This document shows, one piece after another, positions 6,759-17,194 of a stretch of 39,951 nucleotides of DNA; position 1 is the stretch's first letter; the number at the start of each line of letters is the position of its first letter. A program made the position numbers and the translations under genes. The DNA comes from Deltaproteobacteria bacterium (lineage in GTDB: Bacteria > Desulfobacterota > Syntrophobacteria > Syntrophobacterales > Syntrophobacteraceae): positions 1 to 39,951 of the forward strand of contig JAJYDE010000025.1 of NCBI GenBank assembly GCA_021777755.1. Direction: 5' to 3'. The notes under the pieces are model-generated. The model had not been told where the DNA came from, did no database searches, and saw only the letters and a program-made list of their open reading frames with translations.

Positions 6759-8929
6759 TGAAAACGATTCTCGCAACCCTCTTCATAGCTGTCAGCCTGC
6801 TAGCCTGTTTTGCGCAAAATATCAGTCTGAGGTTTTCCCGCCTGCGGCCAGGGGATTCCGCCCCCATCACTTTTCGGGCCTATCGGCCCTTTATATTCGA
6901 CCAGGCCAAGGCTTTCGGCGGAAAGCGCAACCTGGCCCTGTCCAAATATGTGCCGCTATACATTTTTTCTCGCGGGGCGGTTGATTCGGGCAAAAAACAG
7001 ATGGCCGCTCTGCTCGCCGCTTTATCGGTGCCCCCGGGTGGCACTCCAATGGATGCCGGTGCGTTTGCCGCCCGTGTCAAAAAGGAATTCGCCGTGGCGC
7101 TTGCCCCCGATGAAGCCGTGCGGCTCATGGGATATCCGGGGCTGCAAAATTTGCTCGAAGGCATGCGGGCCATTTGCAACTCGGTTCTTGAAAGCCTGAT
7201 TTTAAAGGAACCCGGGCCTCTTGAGGAAAAGGCCGCCGCCGAAGTGCGCTACCCCGAGCCGATGGGCACGGTGACTTACCCCTCCGCCCGGTTCCTGACT
7301 GTAAATGAGGCCCGTGATTTGCTTCGAAAACAGGCCGAAAAGATCTTCTGGCAGGTCGATCCGAAGGTGCTGGGCGAGGTCGTAAAGATCGCTTCGGCCA
7401 CCATCACCCCGAATCTGATTTATGATCAAAAGGAAAACGAAAGGCGCATTGAAGAAATTATCCAGCGCTACCCCTCAAATAGCATACGCTACGGTTCCGG
7501 GCAGGTCCTGGTCCCCGCGCGAAAAATAATTACCGAACAGGATGAGCTGCTGATTGCCGCAAACCGGCGGGCCGAGCGGGCGGACTTTCTTTCGAACGTC
7601 TCCTGGGTTGGCCTGGCGGTTGTTATGCTGACCGTACTCTACGTTCTGACACTCTCGAAGGTGTGCGGTAATCGGAAGGGGTTCGGGCAGCCCCAATCGA
7701 TCCATTTTACGGTCCTGATCTTATCCATACTGGTTTTTGAAGCCGCACTGCTTCTCACCCCCCTGCCAGTCTATTTTCTGCCGATCGCCTTTGTGCCGCT
7801 GCTGTTGGTGCTGCTTGGCAGGCGCCCGGGCCCCGCGGCGGCAACCACCCTCATGGCCGCGGTCATCGCCGCCCTTATTTCCGGGCGAAGTGTTCAGATG
7901 CTGATCTACTTTCTGATCGGCGGGCTGACCGCCTTGCTATGTTCCGGGAAAATACGGAAAAGGTCTCGGCTGCTCGTACCCTGCTTTGCGGCCGGAGCTG
8001 TCTGCGCTCTAATGGCCCTGTCTTTTGGTCTCGACTGGCAGTCGCTCGGGCAGGTTATCCCCGCGCGGTTGAACTCGGGTTCCTTCCTCCCGGATCCGTC
8101 CCGATTCGGCCTGGTGCGAAACGCCTGCTGGGCTGTGGCCGGGGGACTCGCGGCCGCGCCCCTTGCCGCGGCGCTCCTGCCCGTGCTCGAATTGACGCTT
8201 CGCGCCAGCTCCACCATTCAGATCAGCGCCTGGACCAATCTCGAACATCCCATTTTGAAGGAACTGTTGTCCAGGGCGCCCGGGACTTATCAGCACGTGA
8301 TGTCCGTGGCCAATATCGCCAGTGCCGCGGGCGAGGCCGTGGGGGCCAACGTGGCGCTTTTGCGGGCCGGAGTCTACTACCACGATATAGGCAAAATGTT
8401 TGCGCCCGCTTACTTTACCGAAAACCAGGCAAACGGAATCAATCCTCATGACGGACTTATGCCCGCCGAGAGCGCCCGCATTATCATCGACCACGTGAAA
8501 AAGGGGTTGATCACGGGCAAGAAGGCGAAGCTGCCCAAGGAAATCCTGGATTTTATACCGCAGCATCACGGGACGATGATCCTGGAATGTTTCTGGGACA
8601 AGGCCAACCACGGCGTGGAAACTCCCCCCGTGGAAGTTGACTTCCGCTACTCGGGGCCCGTGCCCCAGAGCAAAGAGGCCGCGATTCTCATGGTGGCCGA
8701 CGCCGCGGAAGCCGCTTCGAGAACTCTTCCCGAGCGCAGCCGGGCGGCCGTGGAGGCGCTGGTTCGCCATATAATCGAAAAGCGCATGAATGACGGCCAA
8801 TTCGACGAGTGCGATTTGACCACCGAGGAACTGGCCCTGATCAGAAACTCCCTGATTGAGGCCCTCGCGGCGGTTTTCCACAGCCGCGTCGTCTATCCCT
8901 GGCAGGAACAAACCGAGGGGTCCGAGTAA
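6755..8929 (+). CDS. 7TM-HD (PgpH/YqfF-type) phosphodiesterase, probably c-di-AMP
   Basis: A 724-residue membrane protein with PgpH architecture. It has an N-terminal anchor (about 3-21), an extracytoplasmic 7TMR-HDED region (about 25-280), a block of transmembrane helices (about 285-490) and a cytosolic HD domain (about 500-700). HD-domain residues are intact: GTYQH, YYHD (H543-D544) followed by IGK, a later IDHV, PQHHG, and ADAAEAASR. PgpH enzymes hydrolyse c-di-AMP to pApA, so the expected job is to lower c-di-AMP. It overlaps the upstream gene by 4 bases. Here its neighbours are an unknown membrane protein and alanine racemase, not the phoH/ybeY set often seen elsewhere. Confidence 0.88.
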   Translation: MMKTILATLFIAVSLLACFAQNISLRFSRLRPGDSAPITFRAYRPFIFDQAKAFGGKRNLALSKYVPLYIFSRGAVDSGKKQMAALLAALSVPPGGTPMDAGAFAARVKKEFAVALAPDEAVRLMGYPGLQNLLEGMRAICNSVLESLILKEPGPLEEKAAAEVRYPEPMGTVTYPSARFLTVNEARDLLRKQAEKIFWQVDPKVLGEVVKIASATITPNLIYDQKENERRIEEIIQRYPSNSIRYGSGQVLVPARKIITEQDELLIAANRRAERADFLSNVSWVGLAVVMLTVLYVLTLSKVCGNRKGFGQPQSIHFTVLILSILVFEAALLLTPLPVYFLPIAFVPLLLVLLGRRPGPAAATTLMAAVIAALISGRSVQMLIYFLIGGLTALLCSGKIRKRSRLLVPCFAAGAVCALMALSFGLDWQSLGQVIPARLNSGSFLPDPSRFGLVRNACWAVAGGLAAAPLAAALLPVLELTLRASSTIQISAWTNLEHPILKELLSRAPGTYQHVMSVANIASAAGEAVGANVALLRAGVYYHDIGKMFAPAYFTENQANGINPHDGLMPAESARIIIDHVKKGLITGKKAKLPKEILDFIPQHHGTMILECFWDKANHGVETPPVEVDFRYSGPVPQSKEAAILMVADAAEAASRTLPERSRAAVEALVRHIIEKRMNDGQFDECDLTTEELALIRNSLIEALAAVFHSRVVYPWQEQTEGSE

Positions 8930-8988
8930 ACCGTTTTCGCGAAGAAATGAGGCGGGGAGCGAGGTTTGAATATTTTTGTGGGGTTTCT

Positions 8989-10110
8989 ATGAAGTTTAGA
9001 ACGTATGCGGAAATAAACCTGGATAACCTTGCGTGCAACCTGAGGAGCATCCGGGAAATAGTCGGGTCTCGCGGTGTCATTCCGGTGATTAAGGCCGATG
9101 CTTACGGCCACGGGGCGGTGGTTGTGGCCCGGCGGCTGGTTCGGGAAGGTTGTTCCATGTTCGCGGTCGCGCGGTTCGAGGAAGCCATGGAGCTTAGAGA
9201 GTCCGGGATTTGCGCGCAAATCCTGGTTTTGGGCCGGCTTTTTCCCGACCGGATCTCGGAGGCCCTCAAGGCGGGCCTTAGTATCTCCATTTTCGACCCC
9301 CTGGATCTAGACTGGATAGAAGAGGCCCTGCGCCGCCTGCCCGGTTTGACCGCCCGTGTGCACCTGAAACTCGATTCGGGAATGGGCAGGGTGGGGCTGC
9401 TTTTGCCCCGGGCCGCGGATTTGTTCGACCGTCTTTCCAAATGCTCCGCCTGCTGCTGGGAGGGGCTCTACACCCACTTCGCAACCGCCGACGAAAAGGA
9501 CAAAACCTTTGCCAATCTTCAGCTTGCAAGGTTTGGCAAGGCCATCTCAATCATTTCGGGTCTGCCAAGAAAGCCCGGGATCATTCACATGGCCGCAAGC
9601 GGTGCGATTCTCGATCTTCCCGGGAGCCATTTTGACGCCGTAAGGCCCGGCATATTGATGTACGGTCATTATCCCTCCAAGGAGACCTCCCGGTCCATGA
9701 CGCCAAGGCAGGTGATGTCCTTTAAGACCTACGTGGGGCACCTGCGCGAGATGCCCGGCGGGCATCCCGTAAGCTACGGCAGGAGGTGGACGACCCCCGG
9801 GCCAACCCGGATCGCGGTGCTTCCGGTGGGCTATGCCGATGGCCTTGGCCGCAGGTTCACCAACAATGGAGAGGTTCTCATTAGAGGCAGGCGCTATCCG
9901 ATGGTCGGAACGGTGACCATGGACTACATCATGGTTAACGTCGGAAGCGGTCCCGTCGAGGTGGGTGACGAAGTGCTCCTGTGGGGCGAGAGCGAACAGG
10001 GCAGTATTGAGACCCTCGATGTGGCCGAAAGGATCGGTACGATTCCCTACGAGCTTACCTGCGGGCTCTCCCGGCGTGTCCAGCGCATCTATATCGGAGA
10101 CCCCGGCTGA
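8989..10110 (+). CDS. alr: Alanine racemase
   Basis: A 373-residue PLP enzyme that interconverts L- and D-alanine for peptidoglycan. The PLP lysine is K35 in VIKADAYGHG. LDSGMGRVG follows in the TIM barrel. The catalytic tyrosine is Y263 in SYGRRW, and the C-terminal domain has VGTVTMDYIMV. Length is normal for the family. The start at 8989 fits the family N-terminus (MKFRTYAEINLDNL) although only a weak GGGG precedes it; an in-frame ATG at 8947 would add 14 unlikely residues. It lies 59 bases after the HD phosphodiesterase on the same strand and is probably co-transcribed with it. Confidence 0.96.
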   Translation: MKFRTYAEINLDNLACNLRSIREIVGSRGVIPVIKADAYGHGAVVVARRLVREGCSMFAVARFEEAMELRESGICAQILVLGRLFPDRISEALKAGLSISIFDPLDLDWIEEALRRLPGLTARVHLKLDSGMGRVGLLLPRAADLFDRLSKCSACCWEGLYTHFATADEKDKTFANLQLARFGKAISIISGLPRKPGIIHMAASGAILDLPGSHFDAVRPGILMYGHYPSKETSRSMTPRQVMSFKTYVGHLREMPGGHPVSYGRRWTTPGPTRIAVLPVGYADGLGRRFTNNGEVLIRGRRYPMVGTVTMDYIMVNVGSGPVEVGDEVLLWGESEQGSIETLDVAERIGTIPYELTCGLSRRVQRIYIGDPG

Positions 10111-10466
10111 GAAGTCCGTTCATTGTCTTGAACAAGAGAGAATGTAAAAAGAATACCATTGCGACTCGATTTGCAAATGTAGTAGTATAAGTACGGGATG
10201 CGACGGCCATATTGGTTTGAAACGAGCTATCAACCCGTTGACCGCTTGACATGCTTAAGCCGCTACAATTGGCGAAGCCCAACCCCAATCCCCCCCTCCA
10301 CTTCGAGCTACCCGTTCAGTACTTTAGCAGCCGTTCAAACGCGAGGGTGCCATTGATCCGAAGTCCTGGAGCTGGTAGCAGGTCGAACCGGTCCTTCTGA
10401 ACCGGTGAGGCCGGCTGAGTTGAAAGCATTTCGGGAACTGATCGAGCTTGCCGTGCGGAGGTGGAG
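10111..10466. other. Intergenic region upstream of the cNMP-PilZ gene
   Basis: I see no gene in this 356-base gap. A direct repeat GAACCGGT occurs at 10385-10392 and 10399-10406 (14-base period), about 60 bases before the next start, and could be an operator. TTGACA (around 10246) and TACAAT (around 10264) are present but only 12 bases apart, so I do not call a promoter. Confidence 0.4.
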
Positions 10467-11492
10467 ATGGAAAACTTGGCCGAGAAAAATAGACTGGTGC
10501 AAACCTTCCTCGATCAAGGCAACAAGTCGGCTGCGATAAAGACACTCTTCGAACTTGCCCTTCAGTGCGCCAGGAACAATAACTTCGAAGAGGCTGAAGC
10601 AATAAGGGCCAGGATCTATGATATTGACTCGCTGGCCGTTAGCGAGATAGTGCGCTGCGGCGAGATTATCGAACATGAAAAAGAACAGGCCATAGACCGG
10701 CGTCACAGGGGAATTTGGGCAAGGCTCTACGACGGCCTGAGCGTCGAAGAAGCCAATGCGCTCTACTTCTCATGCACAAAAGCAACTTATCGGACAGGCG
10801 AGACGATTTTCGAGCAGGGACAATGGGGACCCCGTCTCTACTTCATCAACAGCGGCCGGGCCGGGATCGCCCATTTCGACGGCAATGGCCAAACCCTTTT
10901 GAAGACCCTTGAGAGGGGCGATGTCGCCGGCCGGGACGCCTTCTTCTCTTTCACCATCTGTACTACAAGCTTGATCGCGCGGACCGATGTCGAGTTGAGC
11001 TATCTGGATTCGGAGGTTCTCAAGACATGGAAGACCACCCATCCGGTGCTCGAATCCAAATTGGAGAGCTTTACGGGCGAAGCTGAAAACATCGGCGATG
11101 TTCTAAAAGCGATGAAAGTGGACCGAAGGGGATTGAAAAGGATTGGACTCACCGCAAAGGCATCGATCAGCCTTCTCGGACAATCGGAAAAACCGACCGG
11201 CACCTCTTTCAAGGTGGATGCGTGCGACCTGTCGCGGGGTGGGGCTTTCCTCATGGCGAGAATGCCCAATAAGGCGGCTGCCGGCCGCTTGTTGGGAAAG
11301 AGGGTGCTTATAACCTATTTTCATCCATCCAAGGATTCAACAAAAGAGGTGAAAATAAACGGGACCGTGGTGGCGGTTCGGCTGCGTCCCTTCGGGGATT
11401 GCGCGGTGAACGTGAAGTTCGATTCGCTCTGGCCCGAAGAGCTGATAAACAAGATCGCATTAGTCGATACGCCGGTCCAGTTGAGCAGTTGA
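10467..11492 (+). CDS. Cyclic-nucleotide-binding domain / PilZ domain fusion protein
   Basis: A 341-residue cytoplasmic protein. A perfect GGAGG (10457-10461) 5 bases upstream fixes ATG 10467, although a GTG at 10461 is in frame. Residues about 1-75 are helical and TPR-like. About 85-205 form a Crp-type cNMP-binding domain (TGETIFEQGQ, LYFINSGRAGI, LERGDVAG). About 215-335 form a PilZ domain with RRGLKR (RxxxR) and DLSRGG (DxSxxG). There is no DNA-binding HTH. The fusion could integrate a cyclic nucleotide and c-di-GMP; whether either pocket binds ligand is not shown. It appears monocistronic. Confidence 0.88.
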   Translation: MENLAEKNRLVQTFLDQGNKSAAIKTLFELALQCARNNNFEEAEAIRARIYDIDSLAVSEIVRCGEIIEHEKEQAIDRRHRGIWARLYDGLSVEEANALYFSCTKATYRTGETIFEQGQWGPRLYFINSGRAGIAHFDGNGQTLLKTLERGDVAGRDAFFSFTICTTSLIARTDVELSYLDSEVLKTWKTTHPVLESKLESFTGEAENIGDVLKAMKVDRRGLKRIGLTAKASISLLGQSEKPTGTSFKVDACDLSRGGAFLMARMPNKAAAGRLLGKRVLITYFHPSKDSTKEVKINGTVVAVRLRPFGDCAVNVKFDSLWPEELINKIALVDTPVQLSS

Positions 11493-14129
<2,637 letters not shown>

Positions 14130-14252
14130 GGCGATAGCCGAGGTGGCCCGAACGGGTCTGGGCGTGACGGGGCTTTTGCCGGAGTCGAGCCTGTCAGGAT
14201 GAGGCCCCTTAAGTTCCATGATATTCCAAACGGTCAAAAGGTGGATTCGATG

Positions 14253-14284
14253 GTTGGTGGGTATGGATTTTCGTGCCCACCAAC
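14253..14284 (+). repeat. Inverted repeat downstream of katG
   Basis: GGTTGGTGGG-type arm (14253-14261) pairs perfectly with CCCACCAAC (14276-14284) across 14 bases. It lies in the 235-base gap between the convergent katG and carboxypeptidase genes and may act as a transcript-end hairpin, but no T-tract follows. Confidence 0.35.
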
Positions 14285-14364
14285 GTTTGTCTGTTTCCGG
14301 CAAACCCGGTCGCCTCACCACAGATCATTGCCGGGGAACTGCTCGTACACCCCGGGACGCATGC

Positions 14365-15891
14365 TCATGGGGCGTTCGCTCCAGCCAACCAGTCGTTTTT
14401 CTTCTCGATGTAATCGATAAAACAATCCACCTCCAGTTCTCCGCCTGTGGCCCTTCTTACCAGGTCGCGAGGCAGAAACCGGCTTCCCTGTGAGTGAACG
14501 TTTTCTCGCAGCCACTGGAGAAGGGGAGAAAACTCGCCGGCAGCAAACATTTGCCGCGGATCCCCCAACTCCTTTTGCGCCTTGGCGTAGAATTGCGCCG
14601 CGTAAAGATTTCCCAGGGCGTAGCCGGGAAAATAGCCGAAAGCGCCCGACGACCAGTGGACATCCTGCATGACCCCTTCCGAATCGTTTCGGGGACGGAT
14701 ATGAAAATAGCCTTCCATCGCCTCGTTCCAGGCCTGCGGAAGTTCGTCGGGTTCGAGTTGTGCGCCGATGAGCATCCTTTCAAGCTTGAATCTCATGATG
14801 ATGTGCAGATTGTAGGTGACTTCATCGGCTTCGGTGCGGATCGGGCTGGGGCGGATTTCGTTCACGGCGAGCAGGAACTGCTCCTTTCCGGTTTTTTTAA
14901 GCCACGGGAAATGTTTGCATGCCACCGGGTAGAAGTGGTCCCAGAATCCGGTGGACTTTCCAACCATGTTTTCCCACAGGCGGGACTGCGATTCGTGGAT
15001 TGCCATGGAAATCGGTTCGCCGCGAGGCGTCCCCCAGTGGTTTTGCGGAAGTCCGTGGGCGTAGAGGGCGTGGCCTGCTTCATGAATCGAACTGAAAAGG
15101 CCCTTGATAAAGGAGTCGGAATCAAACCTTGTGGTGATGCGCACATCTCCGGGGCCGATACTCGATGTAAAGGGATGGGCCGAAAAGTCGAGCCTGCCCG
15201 CCTCGAAATCAAAGCCCAGGCCGCCGATAACCTCCCTTATGAAGGCACTCTGGGCCGTAGCCGGGCAAGGGCCGCGCAGGAGGTCCGGGTCGGGTTTGTG
15301 CGGCGCGGACTCGATTTTTTCGAGCCATCTTAACGTCGCGGCCTCGAGTTTGGTGAAAAGCCCCTCGATTTTCTCGGCGGTTTCCCCCTGATCGAAATCG
15401 TCTATGAGGGCGTCGTAGATCTCCCCCTCGCCTCCATGGAGGGCTTGGGCCTGCTCGCGCTTAAGCGCTACGATATTTTTGAGGAAGACAAGAAAGCCCT
15501 TCCAGTCGTTTGCCTTTCTTGCCGCCTGCCATGCGAGTTGCCCCTGCGACCCGGCTTTTGCGAGTGCAACAGCCAATCCTTCAGGTATCCTTGTGCTACG
15601 ATCGAAGCTCCTGCGCCACCCGCGCAGATTTACCGCTTCATCGGATAGATCGTCGCCCGCGCTTGCGCCTGCTTCGGCCTCCCCCAAAATCTCTGCGAAG
15701 TGCGGGTCCGTGGTGCGCCGGTAGAGCAGGGAAGTCATGGCCGCGATTTGCTCCGAGCGATGGGCGCCGCCCGCCGCGGGTAAACAGGTGCGCTGGTCCC
15801 AGTGTAGAAGCCCCAGCGCCGATTCGTAATAAGCGGTTGTCTTGGAATAATCTAGCAGCCATTGGTAGGCTTCTAAATATTTCATGTTCAT
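14365..15891 (-). CDS. Carboxypeptidase Taq (M32 family metallopeptidase)
   Basis: A 508-residue zinc carboxypeptidase, the normal length for family M32. The zinc motif HEAGH is at residues 270-274 (SIHEAGHALYAHG). The third ligand region ESQSRLWEN follows about 30 residues later, and the family HIIMRF and IRPSP motifs are present. It trims C-terminal residues from peptides; cytoplasmic, as there is no signal peptide. ATG 15891 and ATG 15885 are close alternatives. It lies 118 bases downstream of the His-rich gene on the same strand and could share its transcript. Confidence 0.95.
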   Translation of the reverse strand: MNMKYLEAYQWLLDYSKTTAYYESALGLLHWDQRTCLPAAGGAHRSEQIAAMTSLLYRRTTDPHFAEILGEAEAGASAGDDLSDEAVNLRGWRRSFDRSTRIPEGLAVALAKAGSQGQLAWQAARKANDWKGFLVFLKNIVALKREQAQALHGGEGEIYDALIDDFDQGETAEKIEGLFTKLEAATLRWLEKIESAPHKPDPDLLRGPCPATAQSAFIREVIGGLGFDFEAGRLDFSAHPFTSSIGPGDVRITTRFDSDSFIKGLFSSIHEAGHALYAHGLPQNHWGTPRGEPISMAIHESQSRLWENMVGKSTGFWDHFYPVACKHFPWLKKTGKEQFLLAVNEIRPSPIRTEADEVTYNLHIIMRFKLERMLIGAQLEPDELPQAWNEAMEGYFHIRPRNDSEGVMQDVHWSSGAFGYFPGYALGNLYAAQFYAKAQKELGDPRQMFAAGEFSPLLQWLRENVHSQGSRFLPRDLVRRATGGELEVDCFIDYIEKKNDWLAGANAP

Positions 15892-16009
15892 CCGATTTCT
15901 TCAGAACAACGGGTGAAAGTGCGGCCCTTTATTTGCGGTTCTTGGAAGATGGCTGCTCGCCTTGTTTTCCATAATGGCCCGGATGTGGTGGTCAATTTGA
16001 ATGAAGTTC

Positions 16010-16270
16010 TTAATGCGCGTGCTCATGGGCCTCCGACTGATGCGTCGAATGGTCATGCTCATGCGGCCCGTGTTCGCCGGAGTGGTCATGCTCATGGGCC
16101 TGCGTCCCCGCGCCATGCGAGTGGTCATGGCTGTGTTCGTGAAGATGCTCGTGAGCGTGCAGGTGCGTGTGCTCGTGTGAATGCGTCCTGTCCCCGTGCG
16201 AGTGTTCATGGGAATGGAGGTGTGCGTGCTCATGAGCGTGGTGGTGTTGGTGTTCGTGTTTGCCTTCCAT
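16010..16270 (-). CDS. Extremely histidine-rich small protein (putative metal-binding)
   Basis: An 86-residue low-complexity protein with 35 histidines (41 per cent), mostly alternating with Glu, Ser, Ala, Asp or Leu (HEH, HSH, HAH, HDH). ATG 16270 is fixed by a perfect AGGAGG (16283-16278) 7 bases upstream; an in-frame reading from 16354 would add 28 unrelated residues. No signal peptide or other domain is seen. Such tracts bind Ni, Zn, Co or Cu, so storage or buffering is likely but inferred. A degraded P-type ATPase fragment lies just upstream, which hints at a former metal or ion-transport locus. Confidence 0.8.
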   Translation of the reverse strand: MEGKHEHQHHHAHEHAHLHSHEHSHGDRTHSHEHTHLHAHEHLHEHSHDHSHGAGTQAHEHDHSGEHGPHEHDHSTHQSEAHEHAH

Positions 16271-16325
16271 GATTATTCCTCCTTCGCTAAGCCTTGGCAT
16301 CGCCTTCATGGGGATCTTTTCTATA

Positions 16326-16354
16326 ATGTTAAGTTGAATGGAGGCCTGGGTCAA
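16326..16354 (-). promoter_or_regulatory. Possible promoter for the His-rich gene
   Basis: TTGACC (16354-16349) and TAACAT (16331-16326) are spaced by 17 bases on the minus strand, placing the start about 50 bases before the AUG. Confidence 0.4.
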
Positions 16355-16540
16355 CTATGCGTTGCGGGGGCGCGAAAACGTCCTTGACAGCCTTGCAACG
16401 GCGCCCGGACAGGCAAGATCGCCCGGTCCCGCGATGGCCGGGAAAAATTGCCGGCGAGGGCCGACACGTCCGTGCTCAGGTATTCCATCCGCCGGGATGA
16501 TGTCGCCCGGGCGAACGCCCATGAGGTCTGCGGGGACCGG
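16355..16540 (-). pseudogene. Degraded fragment of a P-type ATPase (A-domain region)
   Basis: In one minus frame that ends at TAG (16357-16355) the translation reads VPADLM, GVRPGDIIPADG, then IAGPGDLACPGAV. This matches the actuator-domain path of P-type ATPases (VRPGDxIPADG, then GPGDxxxxGxV), particularly the proton or general cation types. The conserved VDxSxLTGE segment between them is missing or scrambled, and there is no start codon context or remaining ATPase. It is therefore a relic of a lost pump gene within the 429-base gap between the His-rich gene and nuoE. Confidence 0.55.
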
Positions 16541-16636
16541 TTTGTTTAGGCATCGCCAAAAGCTCCGGGCTACCGGGAATTGGCAACGAGGCGGCTTCCG
16601 TGTTGACTTTTACCTACCCTGATTTAGCTTGCACGT

Positions 16637-16644
16637 GATATAAA
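16637..16644 (+). promoter_or_regulatory. Possible extended -10 promoter for nuoEFG
   Basis: An extended -10 (TG-A-TATAAA, 16636-16644) has no good -35 partner. It would start transcription about 50 bases before nuoE. This is the only promoter-like element seen in the otherwise GC-rich gap. Confidence 0.3.
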
Positions 16645-16699
16645 ATATCGCCAACCCTTTCAATAAACAAATGATCCGGAAACTCAATGAAGAGCTGTT

Positions 16700-17191
16700 A
16701 TGCTGCCTGACGAATTGAAAAATAAACTGCGCAAGATGATCGCCGGCGCCGAATCGCCCCGCGAAAAGGCTATAGACGTCATGTTTGAAATCCAGGAACT
16801 CCAGGGATGGATGAGTGACGAGGCCATGGTGGAAGCGGCCGAATTGCTCGGCATGACGCCCCTGCAACTCGAAGAGCTTGCAACTTTTTATGACTACATC
16901 TACCGGAGTCCGGTTGGAAAATACGTGATAAAGGTCTGCGACAGCACGGTGTGCTGGCTCGAAGGCCATCAAAGGGTAGTCGATTACATCTGCTCGCGGC
17001 TTGGCATTCCCCTGGGGGGCACAACCGCGGACGGTCTCTTCACCCTTCTGCCGGTTTGTTGTATCGGCTATTGCGATCGTGCGCCTGCGATGGTGATAAA
17101 CAAGCGGGTTTTCGGAGAACTCACTACTGAAAAGATCGACAGGGTCCTGGCTCAACTGGCGCAAACGGCCGATTTTAGCGGATGGGAATAG
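16700..17191 (+). CDS. nuoE: NADH dehydrogenase subunit NuoE ([2Fe-2S] 24-kDa type)
   Basis: A 163-residue thioredoxin-fold subunit. The [2Fe-2S] ligands are visible as CDSTVC (Cx4C) and CIGYC (Cx3C). An N-terminal helical part (about 1-70) with GWMSDEAM and ATFYDYI is typical of the family. It passes electrons near the FMN of NuoF. GAAGAG precedes ATG 16700. NuoF begins 4 bases after its stop, so the genes are one operon. Only the E-F-G diaphorase module is present, without membrane subunits. Confidence 0.95.
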   Translation: MLPDELKNKLRKMIAGAESPREKAIDVMFEIQELQGWMSDEAMVEAAELLGMTPLQLEELATFYDYIYRSPVGKYVIKVCDSTVCWLEGHQRVVDYICSRLGIPLGGTTADGLFTLLPVCCIGYCDRAPAMVINKRVFGELTTEKIDRVLAQLAQTADFSGWE

Positions 17192-17194
17192 ATC

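Noticed and set aside
10244-10269. TTGACA and TACAAT near each other as a promoter
   Set aside because: They are only 12 bases apart, too short for sigma-70; no better pairing was found.
15901-16272. Repetitive stretch that could be taken for a tandem repeat or CRISPR array
   Set aside because: The repetition is simply alternating His codons of a coding sequence; no constant repeat length or unique spacers.
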